Shown here: in pieces, positions 27,169 through 36,395 of the stretch
How the letters are laid out: the number at the start of each line of letters is the position of its first letter
How positions within the stretch are numbered: the first letter of the stretch is position 1
Source of the DNA: a bacterium
GTDB lineage: Bacteria > Bacillota > Clostridia > Lachnospirales > Lachnospiraceae
Assembly: GCA_030524675.1 (NCBI GenBank)
Contig: JAUNGE010000010.1
Span: 1-64,000, forward strand
Direction: 5' to 3'
DNA length: 64,000 nucleotides
Position numbers and translations under genes: made by a program
The notes under the pieces: generated by a model
What the model was told of the DNA's origin: nothing
Seen by the model: only the letters and a program-made list of their open reading frames with translations
The model's database searches: none

Positions 27169-28092
27169 ATGGAAGGAATTGCAGCAGTACTTACGAAAGC
27201 CATTGCGTTTGTGGCGATTATTGTGATGGGATATGTTTTAAAGCGGATTCATGTATTTAAGAAGGATGATTTTTATCTGCTGTCAAAGGTCGTCATACGA
27301 ATCACACTGCCTGCGGCGATTGTCACGAACTTCAGTCAGATTTCCATGGAAAATTCATTGCTGTTCATGTGTGTGCTGGGAATCGCCTGCAACCTGGTTT
27401 TTGTGGCGGCAGGATATCTGATAAATGTGAAGCATACGCCGATGGACAAGGCGTTTGGTATGCTGAATCTCGCAGGATATAATATAGGAAATTTTACTAT
27501 GCCGTTTGTGCAGAGTTTTCTGGGGCCGGTCGGATTTGCCGTGACAAGCCTGTTTGATGCGGGAAACTCTGTTATGTGCACTGGCATTACCTACACGCTG
27601 GCGTCGGCGGCAGCAGGAAAATCGCAGAAAGGTTCCAAGCTTGGGATGCTGAAAACACTGTTTTCGTCCGTCCCGTTTGATACCTATCTGATTATGACAG
27701 CACTGGCTATACTGCGCGTGAAACTTCCCGATGTTGTGCTTTCCTTCGCCGCCACGGCCGGAGGCGCGAATGCTTTTCTGGCGCTGTTTATGATAGGAAT
27801 TGGATTTGATATCCGGTTGGCGGAGAAAGACAAGATTCATAAAATAGTGCGGATGTTAGCGATTCGCTATGGGTTTGCACTTGTGATGTCGGTAGGATTC
27901 TTTTTCCTCTCCCCGTTTTCTCTGGAAATTCGTCAGGCACTTGCGATTTTGATGTTTGGCCCGATTGCGTCCGTCTCACCGGCGTTTACTGGAAAGCTGG
28001 ATGGGGATATCGAGCTTTCTAGCGCAATCAATTCGATTTCGATTGTGATAAGTATTCTGTCCATCACAGCCGCGCTGATTCTGGTACTGTGA
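27169..28092 (+). CDS. AEC-family (auxin efflux carrier) transporter
   Basis: About 307 residues with ten hydrophobic segments, the AEC/MdcF fold. It begins EGIAAVLTKAIAFVAIIVMGYVLKR, with the typical NLAGYNIGNFTMPFVQSFLG re-entrant helix motif in the middle and ATAGGANAFLALFMIGIGF in the second half. In bacteria such proteins move organic acids (malate, malonate) or amino-acid derivatives. ATG 27169 is preceded by GGAAGAG; ATG 27145 has no ribosome site. It is next to the citrate-forming operon but has its own terminator, so a link to organic acid export is only a guess. Confidence 0.85.
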   Translation: MEGIAAVLTKAIAFVAIIVMGYVLKRIHVFKKDDFYLLSKVVIRITLPAAIVTNFSQISMENSLLFMCVLGIACNLVFVAAGYLINVKHTPMDKAFGMLNLAGYNIGNFTMPFVQSFLGPVGFAVTSLFDAGNSVMCTGITYTLASAAAGKSQKGSKLGMLKTLFSSVPFDTYLIMTALAILRVKLPDVVLSFAATAGGANAFLALFMIGIGFDIRLAEKDKIHKIVRMLAIRYGFALVMSVGFFFLSPFSLEIRQALAILMFGPIASVSPAFTGKLDGDIELSSAINSISIVISILSITAALILVL

Positions 28093-28158
28093 TAGATGGT
28101 GTAGCTTTATTTGGGGAAATTTAAGAAATAAGACGAGTTTGGATAGGATTTGCTTGGT

Positions 28159-28208
28159 AAAAAGGCATTGATACATATTTAAATGGATCAATGCCTTTTT
28201 CTCTTTTT
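28159..28208. terminator. Terminator after the AEC transporter gene
   Basis: AAAAAGGCATTGAT (28159-28172) pairs with ATCAATGCCTTTTT (28187-28200), followed by CTCTTTTTT. Confidence 0.85.
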
Positions 28209-28285
28209 TCATTGTCATAGCAGGAAGACTTTATAAAGTTTGACGTCAGTTATGGGAGAGTGGACGTGTTTTTTGGAAATTTTTC

Positions 28286-28314
28286 TTGACAAGACATGTA
28301 TAATTGTATACAAT
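28286..28314 (+). promoter_or_regulatory. Promoter of the Re-citrate synthase operon
   Basis: TTGACA (28286-28291), 17-base spacer, TACAAT (28309-28314). The -10 box lies inside the 24-bp palindrome. Confidence 0.85.
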
Positions 28315-28320
28315 TATACA
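28297..28320. promoter_or_regulatory. Perfect 24-bp palindrome, candidate GntR operator
   Basis: The half-site is TGTATAATTGTA and the second half is its exact reverse complement. The centre TTGTATACAA has the GT-N2-AC core typical of FadR-subfamily GntR operators. It covers the -10 box, so binding would repress. The regulator gene at 29947 is the natural candidate. Confidence 0.75.
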
Positions 28321-28384
28321 AAATTAAAAAGCAATACACTCTGTAGGTCTATCCCCCACAGGAAATCCAGAAAGGAGACTTCAT

Positions 28385-29818
28385 ATGAACAGCAATATTT
28401 TTGAAAATCGTCCAGTCACGATGAATGACAAGAAGAATCTTCTCGAGATCGAGGAGCATATGTATATTCTGGACGATGTAGAAAAGCCAAATGTCTTTCG
28501 GAATATGTTCCCTTACTCCGAGATTCCTAAAATTCCATTTAATGACAGGGTAGTTCCCCATAACATGCCCCAGAATATCTGGATTACGGATACGACATTC
28601 CGCGACGGGCAGCAGTCCCGCGCACCGTATTCGACAGAGCAGATTGTGACAATCTACGATTATTTACATAAACTGGGCGGCCCGAATGGTATGATTCGTG
28701 CCTGTGAGTTTTTCTTATACAGCAAGAAGGACAGAGACGCTGTTTATAAATGTATGGAACGTGGTTATAAGTTCCCAGAAGTGACGAGCTGGATTCGTGC
28801 CAGCAAACAGGATTTCAAGCTGGTGAAGGAAATCGGTATGAAAGAAACAGGAATTCTCGTAAGTTGCTCCGATTACCATATTTTCCTGAAATTGAAGATG
28901 ACGAGACGTCAGGCGATGGAACATTATCTGAGTGTCATCAGAGATTGCCTGGAGGAGGGAATCAGCCCGAGATGCCATCTGGAAGATATTACCCGCGCAG
29001 ATATTTATGGATACGTGGTTCCGTTCTGTCTGGAATTGATGCGCCTGATGGAACAGTACAAGATTCCGATTAAGATTCGCGCCTGCGATACGATGGGATA
29101 TGGCGTCAACTATCCAGGTGCTGTAATTCCGCGAAGTGTTCCAGGCATTATCTACGCGCTGCACACGCACGCGGGCGTGCCGCATGAGCTGTTGGAGTGG
29201 CATGGACACAATGATTTCTACAAGGCAGTTTCCAACTCCACCACAGCATGGCTGTACGGCTGTTCCGGCGTCAATACGTCTTTGTTTGGTATTGGTGAGA
29301 GAACCGGAAACACGCCGCTTGAAGCTATGGTATTTGAGTACGCGCAGCTGCGCGGCCATCTGAACGGCATGGATACTACCGTGATTACAGAACTGGCAGA
29401 GTACTATGAAAAAGAGATTGGATATCACATTCCGGAGAGAACTCCATTTGTCGGAAAGAATTTCAATGTAACAAGAGCTGGAATTCATGCGGATGGACTT
29501 CTGAAAAATGAGGAAATTTATAATATTTTTGATACAGAAAAATTCTTGAACCGTCCGGTGCTCTGTGCCGTTTCCAACACATCTGGACTGGCAGGAATTG
29601 CGCACTGGATGAATACCTACTTTAAGTTAAAAGATGACGCGCAGCTCGATAAGAATTCGGAGCTGGTGCAGGAAATCAAGAAGTGGGTCGATGCACAGTA
29701 CGCTGGCGGCCGTGTCACTGTTATCACAGACGAAGAGCTGGTTCAAGTGATTTCTGATGTGTGTGAGACATTGAATATGACAATGGATGAGAGAGGTTTT
29801 GTAAAAAAGAGCGAGTGA
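28385..29818 (+). CDS. Re-citrate synthase (homocitrate synthase/IPMS family)
   Basis: 477 residues. It belongs to the DRE-TIM metallolyase family; the catalytic signature ITDTTFRDGQQSRAPYS (about 68-84) replaces the usual DGxQ and is the mark of clostridial Re-face citrate synthase and its relatives. The metal-binding HxH pattern appears in EWHGHNDFYKAVSN. It would condense acetyl-CoA and oxaloacetate to citrate, replacing the normal Si-citrate synthase, which is absent here. Assignment rests on family features plus the operon: GntR, isocitrate dehydrogenase and aconitase follow, completing the route to 2-oxoglutarate. GGAG precedes the ATG. A homocitrate or alkylmalate synthase is possible but less likely in this context. 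Confidence 0.88.
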   Translation: MNSNIFENRPVTMNDKKNLLEIEEHMYILDDVEKPNVFRNMFPYSEIPKIPFNDRVVPHNMPQNIWITDTTFRDGQQSRAPYSTEQIVTIYDYLHKLGGPNGMIRACEFFLYSKKDRDAVYKCMERGYKFPEVTSWIRASKQDFKLVKEIGMKETGILVSCSDYHIFLKLKMTRRQAMEHYLSVIRDCLEEGISPRCHLEDITRADIYGYVVPFCLELMRLMEQYKIPIKIRACDTMGYGVNYPGAVIPRSVPGIIYALHTHAGVPHELLEWHGHNDFYKAVSNSTTAWLYGCSGVNTSLFGIGERTGNTPLEAMVFEYAQLRGHLNGMDTTVITELAEYYEKEIGYHIPERTPFVGKNFNVTRAGIHADGLLKNEEIYNIFDTEKFLNRPVLCAVSNTSGLAGIAHWMNTYFKLKDDAQLDKNSELVQEIKKWVDAQYAGGRVTVITDEELVQVISDVCETLNMTMDERGFVKKSE

Positions 29819-29946
29819 GCGTATCGCGTTCCTATGGCAGTAAGAGAAGAAAATAAGAAACGCAAAAATAATAGAAAAAACAAAAACACATAGAAAATGC
29901 AAAACAATAGAAACAGGCAGAAACCATAGAAACAGGAGAAAAGTAT

Positions 29947-30609
29947 ATGGGGGAAAAGAAAAATGAATCATTGAGCGGCCAGGTATTTCGCAGATTGAGA
30001 GAAGATATCCTGAATGAGGTTTATCAAAATCACGATGAACTGAAGGAGCTGACGCTCTGTGAGGAATTGGGAGTCAGTCGGACGCCGGTGAGAGAGGCAT
30101 TGAGACAGCTGGCGCTGGAAGGGCTGGTTGAGATTATCCCGAACAAGGGGGCTTATGTCAACAGCATTACGGCGAAAGATGTGGAAGATATCTATCAGAT
30201 GCGTTCTCTCCTTGAGGGGTTGTGCGCAAAGATGTGCTGCCGCCATATTTCTCAGGAGAAGATGGAAGAAATGGAGGAGAATATTTATCTGGCAGAGTTT
30301 CATGCCGCCAGAGGACACTCTGAGCAGTTAGCACAGCTGGATAGTCGTTTTCATGAGATTATGTACGAGTCCTGTGACAGCAAGATGCTCTCACACACGC
30401 TCCATGATTTTCATGAGTATGTGATGCGTGCGAGAAAAAAGACGCTCTCAGACCAGAAACGCAGCCAGCAGAGCAACCTAGAACACCGCCTGATTATGGA
30501 GGCGATTCGGGATAAGGATGAGGAGAGGGCGGAAAAGCTCGCAAACCAGCATGTGCAGAATGCCTATGCGAATATTGTGAAGAATGGGCTGAAGGAAGTG
30601 TATCATTAG
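29947..30609 (+). CDS. GntR-family transcriptional regulator (FadR/FCD type)
   Basis: 220 residues. The N-terminal winged helix (about 10-75) has the recognition helix ELGVSRTPVREALRQLALEG, the family's diagnostic segment. The C-terminal all-helical FCD domain (about 85-210) carries the metal/ligand residues Asp in LAQLDSRFHEIMYE and His in LEHRLIM and LANQHVQNAY. FCD domains bind carboxylates such as citrate or succinate in relatives. It sits inside the Re-citrate synthase operon, and the 24-bp palindrome at the operon promoter is a likely target, so feedback by a TCA intermediate is plausible. GGAG lies before the ATG. Confidence 0.92.
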   Translation: MGEKKNESLSGQVFRRLREDILNEVYQNHDELKELTLCEELGVSRTPVREALRQLALEGLVEIIPNKGAYVNSITAKDVEDIYQMRSLLEGLCAKMCCRHISQEKMEEMEENIYLAEFHAARGHSEQLAQLDSRFHEIMYESCDSKMLSHTLHDFHEYVMRARKKTLSDQKRSQQSNLEHRLIMEAIRDKDEERAEKLANQHVQNAYANIVKNGLKEVYH

Positions 30610-30691
30610 AAGTGTATCGCTAGAAGGCCGTCGTTAGAAGATGAGATAGGAAAGTAAGATTGCAGAAAAAAAGGAAAGGTTGGAAAGTAGA

Positions 30692-31903
30692 ATGGCAGAA
30701 AAGATTTTGATGAAAACACCGTTGGTGGAGATGGATGGAGATGAGATGACCAGAATCCTCTGGAAGATGATTAAGGAGGAACTGCTGCTTCCGTTTATTG
30801 ATTTAAAGACCGAGTATTATGACCTTGGGCTGGAGTACAGAAATGAGACAGATGACCAGGTGACAAAAGATTCTGCCATTGCGACCATGAAGTACGGCGT
30901 GGCAGTAAAATGTGCCACCATCACACCGAACGCGGCCAGAGTGAAAGAGTACAACTTAAAAGAAATGTGGAAGAGCCCGAATGGAACCATCCGTGCCATG
31001 CTGGATGGAACGGTATTTCGCGCACCGATTATCGTGAAGGGAATCGAGCCGTGCGTGAAAAACTGGGAGAAGCCGATTACTCTGGCACGTCATGCATATG
31101 GTGATGTGTATAAGAATGTGGAGATTGTAGTGCCTGGAGTCGGCAAGGCGGAGCTGGTTTTCACGGCGGAAGATGGCACAGAGACAAGAGAGCTGATTCA
31201 CAACTTTACAGGCGCGGGCATTATACAGGGAATGCACAACACAGATGCTTCCATCTCCAGCTTTGCACATTCCTGCTTCAAATATGCGCTGGATACAAAA
31301 CAGGATTTGTGGTTCTCCACAAAAGACACGATTTCTAAGAAATATGACCACCGTTTCAAAGATATCTTCCAGGAAATTTTTGACAAGGAATACAAGGAAA
31401 AATTTGAGCAGGCAGGTATTACCTATTTCTATACGCTGATTGACGATGCCGTAGCGCGTGTGATGAAGGCAAAAGGCGGATTTATCTGGGCCTGCAAGAA
31501 TTATGACGGCGATGTGATGAGCGACATGGTATCTTCTGCATTCGGTTCCCTGGCAATGATGACGTCTGTTCTGGTGTCTCCGTCCGGTGTGTATGAGTAC
31601 GAGGCAGCACACGGAACGGTGCAGAGACATTATTATAAGCATCTGAAAGGCGAGGAGACTTCCACAAACTCTGTTGCCACTATTTTTGCATGGACCGGCG
31701 CTCTGAGAAAGCGCGGCGAGATGGACGAGATTCCGCAGTTGTGTGTGTTTGCGGATAAGCTGGAGGCGGCGACTTTGGGAACGATTGAGAGCGGAAAGAT
31801 GACAAAAGACCTGGCGCTTATCACTTCTCTGAAGGATGTGACTGTGCTGAACAGCGAGGAGTTTATCAAGGAGATCCGAAAGACGCTGGAGGCGATGCTC
31901 TAA
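30692..31903 (+). CDS. icd: NADP-dependent isocitrate dehydrogenase (type II)
   Basis: 403-residue enzyme that oxidises isocitrate to 2-oxoglutarate. It is of the eukaryote-like homodimeric type: [18 protein letters not shown] near the start, the [16 protein letters not shown] substrate-binding segment, and [20 protein letters not shown] with the metal-binding Asp pair. The NADP motif is [13 protein letters not shown] (Arg/His selecting NADP). AAAGGAAAGG precedes ATG 30692. Third gene of the operon. Confidence 0.95.
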   Translation: MAEKILMKTPLVEMDGDEMTRILWKMIKEELLLPFIDLKTEYYDLGLEYRNETDDQVTKDSAIATMKYGVAVKCATITPNAARVKEYNLKEMWKSPNGTIRAMLDGTVFRAPIIVKGIEPCVKNWEKPITLARHAYGDVYKNVEIVVPGVGKAELVFTAEDGTETRELIHNFTGAGIIQGMHNTDASISSFAHSCFKYALDTKQDLWFSTKDTISKKYDHRFKDIFQEIFDKEYKEKFEQAGITYFYTLIDDAVARVMKAKGGFIWACKNYDGDVMSDMVSSAFGSLAMMTSVLVSPSGVYEYEAAHGTVQRHYYKHLKGEETSTNSVATIFAWTGALRKRGEMDEIPQLCVFADKLEAATLGTIESGKMTKDLALITSLKDVTVLNSEEFIKEIRKTLEAML

Positions 31904-32031
31904 TCTGCAATAAAAATAACTGAGTGCTGTAGCGTGAAAGTTATTTGGAAAAAAGAAAAAACAAAGAAAACAAAGAAAATAAAGAAAACGAAGAAATTGC
32001 GAAGAGAATAAAAAAGGAATGGTAAAATAGT

Positions 32032-34317
32032 ATGATAAAGTTATATGATGGAGGGGTGTACCTGATAGACGGACAGAAGATTGTTCCAGAAGCAGAGTAT
32101 GCCTGTACAGAGAGTCAGATGGGAAAGGCAGTGTCCAAAGAAGAGGCGAAAAAGGGCACGATTGCCTATGCAATCCTGAAAGCACACAATACATCCGACA
32201 CGATGGACACGCTGAAGCTGCGGTTTGATGCGATGGCTTCCCACGACATCACCTTTGTGGGCATTATCCAGACGGCGAAGGCGTCCGGTATGGAAAAATT
32301 CCCGATTCCGTATGTGCTGACAAACTGCCACAATACTCTGTGCGCGGTGGGCGGCACGATCAATGAAGACGACCATCTCTTTGGTCTCTCTGCCTGCAAA
32401 AAATACGGCGGTATTTTTGTACCTCCACACATCGCTGTGATTCACCAGTACATGCGTGAGATGATGGCAGGATGCGGCAAGATGATTTTAGGTTCTGACA
32501 GTCACACAAGGTACGGCGCTCTGGGCACCATGGCTGTGGGCGAGGGCGGCGGCGAGCTGGTAAAACAGCTTCTGCGCGATACCTATGATGTGAAATATCC
32601 AGGTGTGGTTGCTGTGTATCTGGACGGAAAGCCAATGCCTGGAGTCGGTCCGCAGGACATTGCCCTGGCGATTATCGGCGCTGTGTTTAAAAATGGATAT
32701 GTGAAAAATAAAGTGATGGAGTTTGTCGGCCCTGGTATTGCTTCCATGACGACGGATTACAGAAACGGCGTGGATGTTATGACGACAGAGACGACCTGTC
32801 TGACGTCCATCTGGCAGACAGATGAGGACACGAGAGCGTTCCTGAAACTGCATGGAAGGGAAGAGGAGTACAGAGAGTTAAAACCACAGCAGACGGCGTA
32901 CTACGATGGTATGGTGTATGTGGATCTCAGTACGGTGAAACCGATGATTGCCCTGCCGTTCCACCCGAGCAATGTCTATGAGATTGAGACGCTGAATGAA
33001 AATTTGGAAGACATTCTTCATGGCGTAGAGCTGGAGGCAGCGAAGATTTCCGGAAATCCGGATGTGGCGTTCCATCTGTTAGATAAGGTGAAAAATGGAA
33101 AACTGCATGTGCAGCAGGGCGTGATTGCGGGCTGTGCCGGCGGAAATTACACCAATGTGATGGAAGCAGCGCATATTCTGGAAGGGAAAACCTGCGGCAA
33201 CGATGTGTTTAACTTGTCTGTATATCCGTCCTCTCAGCCGGTATTTATGGACCTGGTGAAGAAAGGTGCTGTCAATGAGCTGATGGCAGCAGGTGCGATT
33301 GTCCGCACGGCATTCTGCGGTCCATGCTTTGGTGCAGGCGATACACCGGCAAATGACTGTCTGAGTATTCGCCACACCACGAGAAACTTCCCGAATCGTG
33401 AAGGTTCCAAGCCTGGTGCAAAACAGATGGCGGCTGTGGCTCTTATGGATGCGCGCTCCATCGCAGCGACTGCTGCAAACGGCGGCGTGCTGACTCCAGC
33501 TACGGATGTGGCTGACGGCTACGAAGTACCTGCATATGCGTTTGACAACAGTGCTTATGAGAGACGTGTATACCAGGGATTTGGAAAAGCTGACGAAAAG
33601 GAAGCATTGATTTATGGCCCGAATATCAAGGATTGGCCCCAGATGGAGGCGCTGGCTGACAATATTTTGCTTCGCGTCTGCTCCAAGATTCTCGACCCAG
33701 TGACAACAACGGATGAGCTGATTCCCTCCGGCGAGACTTCCTCTTATCGCTCCAATCCGCTCGGCCTGGCAGAATTCACACTCTCCAGACGCGATCCCGC
33801 ATATGTAGGAAGAGCAAAAGAAGTGAATTTGCTGGAGCAGGAGAGACTTTCCGGCAAGGCTGTGGCAGAGCTGAAAGGTATCTATGAGAAGATAGCGTCC
33901 ATCCCTGGAAATGAGGCCGTAAAGCCGGAGGAAATTGAGATCGGAAGCATGATTTATGCGATTAAGCCAGGAGACGGCTCTGCGAGAGAGCAGGCGGCGA
34001 GCTGCCAGAGAGTGCTCGGCGGTCTGGCAAACATCGTAAAAGAGTATGCGACAAAGAGATACCGTTCCAACGTTATGAACTGGGGCATGCTGCCGTTCCA
34101 GATGGAGGAAGATGCAGCGTTTGAAGTGGGAGATTACATCTTTGTTCCGAACGTGCTGAGAGCGCTGGACGGTGATGGAAAGCAGATCAAAGCGTATGTC
34201 ATCGGTGAGACGGTGAAAGAGATTGTTCTGTATCTGGCAGATATGACGGACGATGAGAAGAAGATTGTGAAGGCCGGATGTCTGATTAACTATAACAGAA
34301 ATCGAGCGAAGGCGTAA
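32032..34317 (+). CDS. Aconitate hydratase
   Basis: 761-residue [4Fe-4S] enzyme that interconverts citrate and isocitrate. It belongs to the clostridial hydro-lyase group (close to AcnA/LeuC, with domain 4 in the same chain). The catalytic Ser/Asp/His surroundings include [21 protein letters not shown] (about 157-177) and the cluster Cys motifs [10 protein letters not shown] and [12 protein letters not shown]. The C-terminal swivelling domain has [20 protein letters not shown]. It closes the operon and supplies the step between citrate synthase and isocitrate dehydrogenase. A strong terminator follows. Confidence 0.95.
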   Translation: MIKLYDGGVYLIDGQKIVPEAEYACTESQMGKAVSKEEAKKGTIAYAILKAHNTSDTMDTLKLRFDAMASHDITFVGIIQTAKASGMEKFPIPYVLTNCHNTLCAVGGTINEDDHLFGLSACKKYGGIFVPPHIAVIHQYMREMMAGCGKMILGSDSHTRYGALGTMAVGEGGGELVKQLLRDTYDVKYPGVVAVYLDGKPMPGVGPQDIALAIIGAVFKNGYVKNKVMEFVGPGIASMTTDYRNGVDVMTTETTCLTSIWQTDEDTRAFLKLHGREEEYRELKPQQTAYYDGMVYVDLSTVKPMIALPFHPSNVYEIETLNENLEDILHGVELEAAKISGNPDVAFHLLDKVKNGKLHVQQGVIAGCAGGNYTNVMEAAHILEGKTCGNDVFNLSVYPSSQPVFMDLVKKGAVNELMAAGAIVRTAFCGPCFGAGDTPANDCLSIRHTTRNFPNREGSKPGAKQMAAVALMDARSIAATAANGGVLTPATDVADGYEVPAYAFDNSAYERRVYQGFGKADEKEALIYGPNIKDWPQMEALADNILLRVCSKILDPVTTTDELIPSGETSSYRSNPLGLAEFTLSRRDPAYVGRAKEVNLLEQERLSGKAVAELKGIYEKIASIPGNEAVKPEEIEIGSMIYAIKPGDGSAREQAASCQRVLGGLANIVKEYATKRYRSNVMNWGMLPFQMEEDAAFEVGDYIFVPNVLRALDGDGKQIKAYVIGETVKEIVLYLADMTDDEKKIVKAGCLINYNRNRAKA

Positions 34318-34334
34318 GAAATAGAAAGAATACG

Positions 34335-34377
34335 AAAAGGCTGATAAACAGAGGAGAGAACGGTTTATCAGCCTTTT
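34335..34377. terminator. Terminator of the Re-citrate synthase operon
   Basis: AAAAGGCTGATAAAC pairs with GTTTATCAGCCTTTT; poly-A and poly-T make it usable from both strands. Confidence 0.85.
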
Positions 34378-34438
34378 CATGGGCGCGGCGTGTGTATCCT
34401 GCGAGGAATTTCACTGGAATTTCTTATTCTATAAAAAA

Positions 34439-34467
34439 ATAGCACAGAATCCATCGATTCTGTGCTC
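34439..34467 (-). terminator. Terminator of tRNA-Leu(CAG), minus strand
   Basis: AGCACAGAAT pairs with ATTCTGTGCT; on the minus strand it is followed by a T run. Confidence 0.8.
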
Positions 34468-34472
34468 TCTCA

Positions 34473-34556
34473 TGCAGAAGAAGGGAGTCGAACCCTCAAG
34501 GTATTTCTACCACACGGACCTGAACCGTGCGCGTCTGCCAATTCCGCCACTTCTGC
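34473..34556 (-). tRNA. tRNA-Leu (anticodon CAG), copy 1
   Basis: 84-base class II tRNA with a long variable arm (GGTAGAAATACC). Acceptor stem GCAGAAG/CTTCTGC, anticodon loop TTCAGGT. The 84 bases are identical to the copy at 36870-36953 on the opposite strand. CCA is not encoded. Confidence 0.95.
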
Positions 34557-34729
34557 TTTTTTTCTGTTTATTCCCCTTGGAACAGTTGCTATTATAGCGT
34601 AGAAATTGTCGCTTGTCAACAAATTTTTTGAAAAATTTGAAAAATAAAAAAATAAAAAAAGTATTGCATTTTTTAATGACCTGTGCTATACTAACTTTCG
34701 TTGAAAAACGAAAGTAAAAATCGACAGAT

Positions 34730-34813
34730 GCGGGAGTGCTGGAATTGGCAGACAGGCAAGACTAAGGATCTTGTGGGTGTATGCTCGTGTGGGTTCAAGT
34801 CCCATCTCCCGCA
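34730..34813 (+). tRNA. tRNA-Leu (anticodon AAG)
   Basis: 84-base class II tRNA. Acceptor stem GCGGGAG/CTCCCGC, anticodon stem CAAGA/TCTTG around CTAAGGA (anticodon AAG), T-arm with GGTTCAAGTCC. A promoter TTGCAT...TATACT and a hairpin ACTTTCGTT/AACGAAAGT (34692-34713) lie directly upstream. Confidence 0.93.
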
Positions 34814-34816
34814 GTG

Positions 34817-34845
34817 AAAAGCCCTTGATTTCAAGGGCTTTTTTT
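34817..34845 (+). terminator. Terminator of tRNA-Leu(AAG)
   Basis: GCCCTTGA (34821-34828) pairs with TCAAGGGC (34831-34838), followed by seven T residues. Confidence 0.88.
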
Positions 34846-35000
34846 AATCCCATTTTTTATCGGCAATCAACGTAACAGAAGAAACAGAAAGAAATGGCAA
34901 AAATACAAAAGATTTGTTATGATAGAAGAAATTGGTGAGAAAGCGGCTGTGTGGGAAAGGGATTGACAAACGCCTGCATGTTGTATTATAGTTTAAAAAA

Positions 35001-35016
35001 AGTATGAAATCATACT
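35001..35016. promoter_or_regulatory. Candidate MarR operator
   Basis: Palindrome AGTATGAAATCATACT (7-bp arms, 2-base centre) lies just after a promoter (TTGACA at 34963, -10-like TATTAT at 34984) and 25 bases before the MarR gene. Position fits autorepression. Confidence 0.65.
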
Positions 35017-35040
35017 AAAAAGAGTGAGAGGTGCCTTTTG

Positions 35041-35475
35041 ATGGGATTGATAATGGAAGAGATGAAACGGTTTAATTACCTGACAAGTGAGATTGATGCT
35101 GCATATCATGATGTGGCGTTGAAACTTGGACTGTCGGACAGTGCTATGCAGGTTCTCTATGCCATCTGCAATAACGGAGAGAGCTGTCTGCTCAGTGATA
35201 TCTGCAAATTATCTGGTACAAGCAAGCAGACCATCAATTCTGCGCTCCGAAAACTGGAGGCAGAAGATGTGGTATATCTGCAGTCTTTCAATGGAAAGCA
35301 GAAAAGGGTCTGCCTGACAGAGAATGGCAAAGTGCTGGTAAAAAATACGGTGGTCCGTCTGATTGAGATTGAAAATGCTATTTTTGGCTCTTGGACCAAA
35401 GAAGACCAGGATATGTATTTGGCTTTGACACAGAGATACCTAGCTTCATTTAAAGAAAAAATCAAGGAGCTGTGA
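35041..35475 (+). CDS. MarR-family transcriptional regulator
   Basis: 144-residue winged-helix dimer. The DNA-binding part (about 45-100) has ALxxxGESCLLSDICKLSG-like helix 3 and the recognition helix SKQTINSALRKLEAEDVVYLQ, then the wing NGKQKRVCLTENG. Family members sense small phenolic or oxidative signals. GAGAGG precedes the ATG. The end is only 80 bases from the PHP gene, which is probably co-transcribed. The palindrome at 35001 suggests autoregulation. Confidence 0.9.
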   Translation: MGLIMEEMKRFNYLTSEIDAAYHDVALKLGLSDSAMQVLYAICNNGESCLLSDICKLSGTSKQTINSALRKLEAEDVVYLQSFNGKQKRVCLTENGKVLVKNTVVRLIEIENAIFGSWTKEDQDMYLALTQRYLASFKEKIKEL

Positions 35476-35555
35476 GCGGGCATACGGATGATATGCGGCG
35501 AAAGGACAGCCCTGGGTTTCGTGAAAACTTAAAAAGAAAGAGGTGGGAATTGTCT

Positions 35556-36395
35556 ATGTATGCAGATTATCATTTACACACATATTACAGCGATGATTCA
35601 GAGTATCCTATGGAACAGTTGATTCAGGATGCGGTTTCTATGGGACTTTCGGAAATCTGTTTTACGGACCATGTGGATTATGGCGTGAAAGGCGACTGGG
35701 CGGACCAGTCCGATGTCTATCAGCCTGAAGAAAAGAAAACTCTTCCCGTTATGAATGTGAAATATCCTGCTTACCATGCAGAAATCAGACGAATGCAGAA
35801 CAAATATGCAGGAAAAATTGTGATACGCGAGGGAATGGAATTTGGAATGCAGTTACATACCATTCCCCAGTACCAGAAGCTCTTTTCTTCCTATCCATTC
35901 GATTTTATCATTCTGTCCTGCCATCAGGTGGAGGATAAAGAATTCTGGACGCAGGATTTTCAGAGAGGAAAAACGCAGGAAGAGTACAATCGAAAATATT
36001 ATGAAGAAATTCTTCGTGTCATCCGCGCGTACAAAGATTACAGCGTGTTGGGCCATCTGGATATGATTACGCGCTATGATTTGGCAGGGGCCTATCCTTT
36101 TGCGTGTGTCAGGGATATTGTTACAGAAATTTTGCAGCAGGCCATCTGGGATGGAAAAGGAATTGAAATCAATACATCCAGTCATCGGTATGGGCTTGCG
36201 GATTTGACTCCGTCAAGGGATATTCTGAGACTTTACAGAGAACTTGGCGGGACAATCCTTACAATAGGCAGCGACACACATAAACCAGAACATCTTGGCG
36301 CCTATATAAAAGAGACACTGGAGGAAGTAAAAGAACTCGGTTTTTCTTCCATATGTACGTTCCAGAATATGAAGCCGATATTCCACCCGCTGTAA
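35556..36395 (+). CDS. PHP-domain phosphatase, histidinol-phosphatase (HisJ) family
   Basis: 279-residue PHP (polymerase and histidinol phosphatase) enzyme. The four metal-binding motifs are visible: YHLHTYYSDD (about 4-13), TDHVDY (about 39), the middle EFG (GMEFGM) and SCHQVED, and the final GSDTHKPEH. HisJ would convert histidinol phosphate to histidinol in His synthesis. No other his gene is nearby, so a different phosphoester substrate is possible. The start at 35556 was chosen from GAGGTGG nine bases upstream and from the family start; a TTG two codons upstream is an alternative. Confidence 0.85.
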   Translation: MYADYHLHTYYSDDSEYPMEQLIQDAVSMGLSEICFTDHVDYGVKGDWADQSDVYQPEEKKTLPVMNVKYPAYHAEIRRMQNKYAGKIVIREGMEFGMQLHTIPQYQKLFSSYPFDFIILSCHQVEDKEFWTQDFQRGKTQEEYNRKYYEEILRVIRAYKDYSVLGHLDMITRYDLAGAYPFACVRDIVTEILQQAIWDGKGIEINTSSHRYGLADLTPSRDILRLYRELGGTILTIGSDTHKPEHLGAYIKETLEEVKELGFSSICTFQNMKPIFHPL

